From assembly GCA_003131945.1 (NCBI GenBank), contig PKWD01000184.1:3367-9702 (forward strand): DNA of 6,336 nucleotides. Reading direction: 5' to 3'. The DNA is from Acidimicrobiaceae bacterium. Its GTDB lineage: Bacteria; Actinomycetota; Acidimicrobiia; Acidimicrobiales; UBA8190. Below, one piece after another: positions 5,994 through 6,336 of the stretch. The position numbers and the translations under genes are program-made. The notes below the pieces were generated by a model. It did not search any database. It was not told the origin of the DNA and saw only the letters and a list, made by a program, of their open reading frames with translations. Numbering within the stretch: the stretch's first letter is position 1; each line of letters starts with the position of its first letter.

Positions 5994-6122
5994 CGCTGTG
6001 GTCAGCACGACGTCTCTCTGTGGTTTCTCGGCTCGACGGTCACTCATCGTGATCGGTGTTAGGTAACGCAAACTCTTTCGCGCGCGCCGTCTGCGGCAAT
6101 CGATAAGAAATCCCGAAATGCG

Positions 6123-6147
6123 TCACGAATTTGCAGAATTCCTGTGA
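6123..6147. promoter_or_regulatory. Operator-like interrupted palindrome
   Basis: TCAC-GAATT-TGCAG-AATTC-CT-GTGA is a dyad with 5-bp inner arms and 4-bp outer arms offset by two bases. It sits in the most AT-rich part of the intergenic stretch, about 60 bp before the start of the last gene. The position suits a regulator binding site. I do not recognise the regulator: the half-sites are in the opposite order to a CRP site (TGTGA..TCACA). Confidence 0.35.
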
Positions 6148-6208
6148 TAGCCATTGCGGGCCGCCCTGGAGTCCGGTGGCTCCGAGCGACCGAGACGGGG
6201 GTACGGCA

Positions 6209-6336
6209 ATGGCCGACACGACACAGCAACGACGCAATCCGCCGGGAGAATGGGGACGGAACTCAACGCTCCGGGGAGTGCTGGCACTCGTCGGCGGTGT
6301 CGGATTGTCGCTGCTCTTTTCGGCGTTCGTGTCGCA
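6209..6336 (+). CDS. N-terminus of a probable membrane protein (truncated by window end)
   Basis: The frame starts with ATG at 6209 and is still open at the last base, giving 42 codons. A GGGGG lies eight bases before the ATG. The peptide has a polar, arginine-containing start (MADTTQQRRNPPGEWGRN) followed by a TM segment or signal anchor (GVLALVGGVGLSLLFSAFVS). This beginning is typical of actinobacterial membrane receptors, for example CHASE-domain sensor kinases or GGDEF/EAL proteins, but too little is present to assign a family. It runs in the same direction as soxR, 246 bp away, and is probably independent. Confidence 0.6.
   Translation, partial: MADTTQQRRNPPGEWGRNSTLRGVLALVGGVGLSLLFSAFVS

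Noticed and set aside
6060..6208. Possible cyclic di-GMP riboswitch before the last gene (AACGCAAAC recalls part of the GEMM motif).
   Set aside because: The other conserved GEMM segments and the tetraloop-receptor stems are not found in order; a single short match is not enough.

Overview
The window is GC-rich, with GTG starts and strong GC bias at codon third positions. The MetX, SoxR and HAMP-GGDEF proteins are of actinobacterial type, so the likely source is a high-GC Actinomycetota, possibly an acidimicrobial or uncultured lineage; this placement is an inference. All genes are single and ordinary in size. I see no rRNA, tRNA, CRISPR array, insertion sequence or phage gene.

Layout: 10-1149 (+) is metX, homoserine O-acyltransferase, with an intact Ser-Asp-His triad. 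1266-3227 (+) is a two-TM, HAMP-containing diguanylate cyclase with an intact GGDEF active site but a degenerate product-inhibition site. A hairpin-bearing convergent gap (3228-3492) separates it from a small three-TM conserved membrane protein on the minus strand (3493-3894), which appears to be leaderless. The next 650 bp (3895-4544) carry no convincing gene but hold several palindromes and one striking near-perfect inverted repeat.

The most interesting part is 4545-5962. A questin-oxidase-like protein (minus strand) and a complete soxR (plus strand) are divergently transcribed from a short shared region. That region holds an 18-bp SoxR box matching the E. coli soxS operator at 15 of 18 positions. 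The box lies inside a promoter with a 19-bp -35/-10 spacer, the MerR/SoxR-type architecture, which faces the oxidase gene. SoxR is a [2Fe-2S] sensor of redox-active compounds such as quinones and phenazines. The characterised fungal questin oxidase oxidatively opens an anthraquinone ring. Together they suggest a compact sense-and-destroy module for redox-cycling quinones.

The window ends inside the N-terminus of another plus-strand gene (from 6209), a probable membrane protein cut off after its first TM segment, with an operator-like palindrome upstream.
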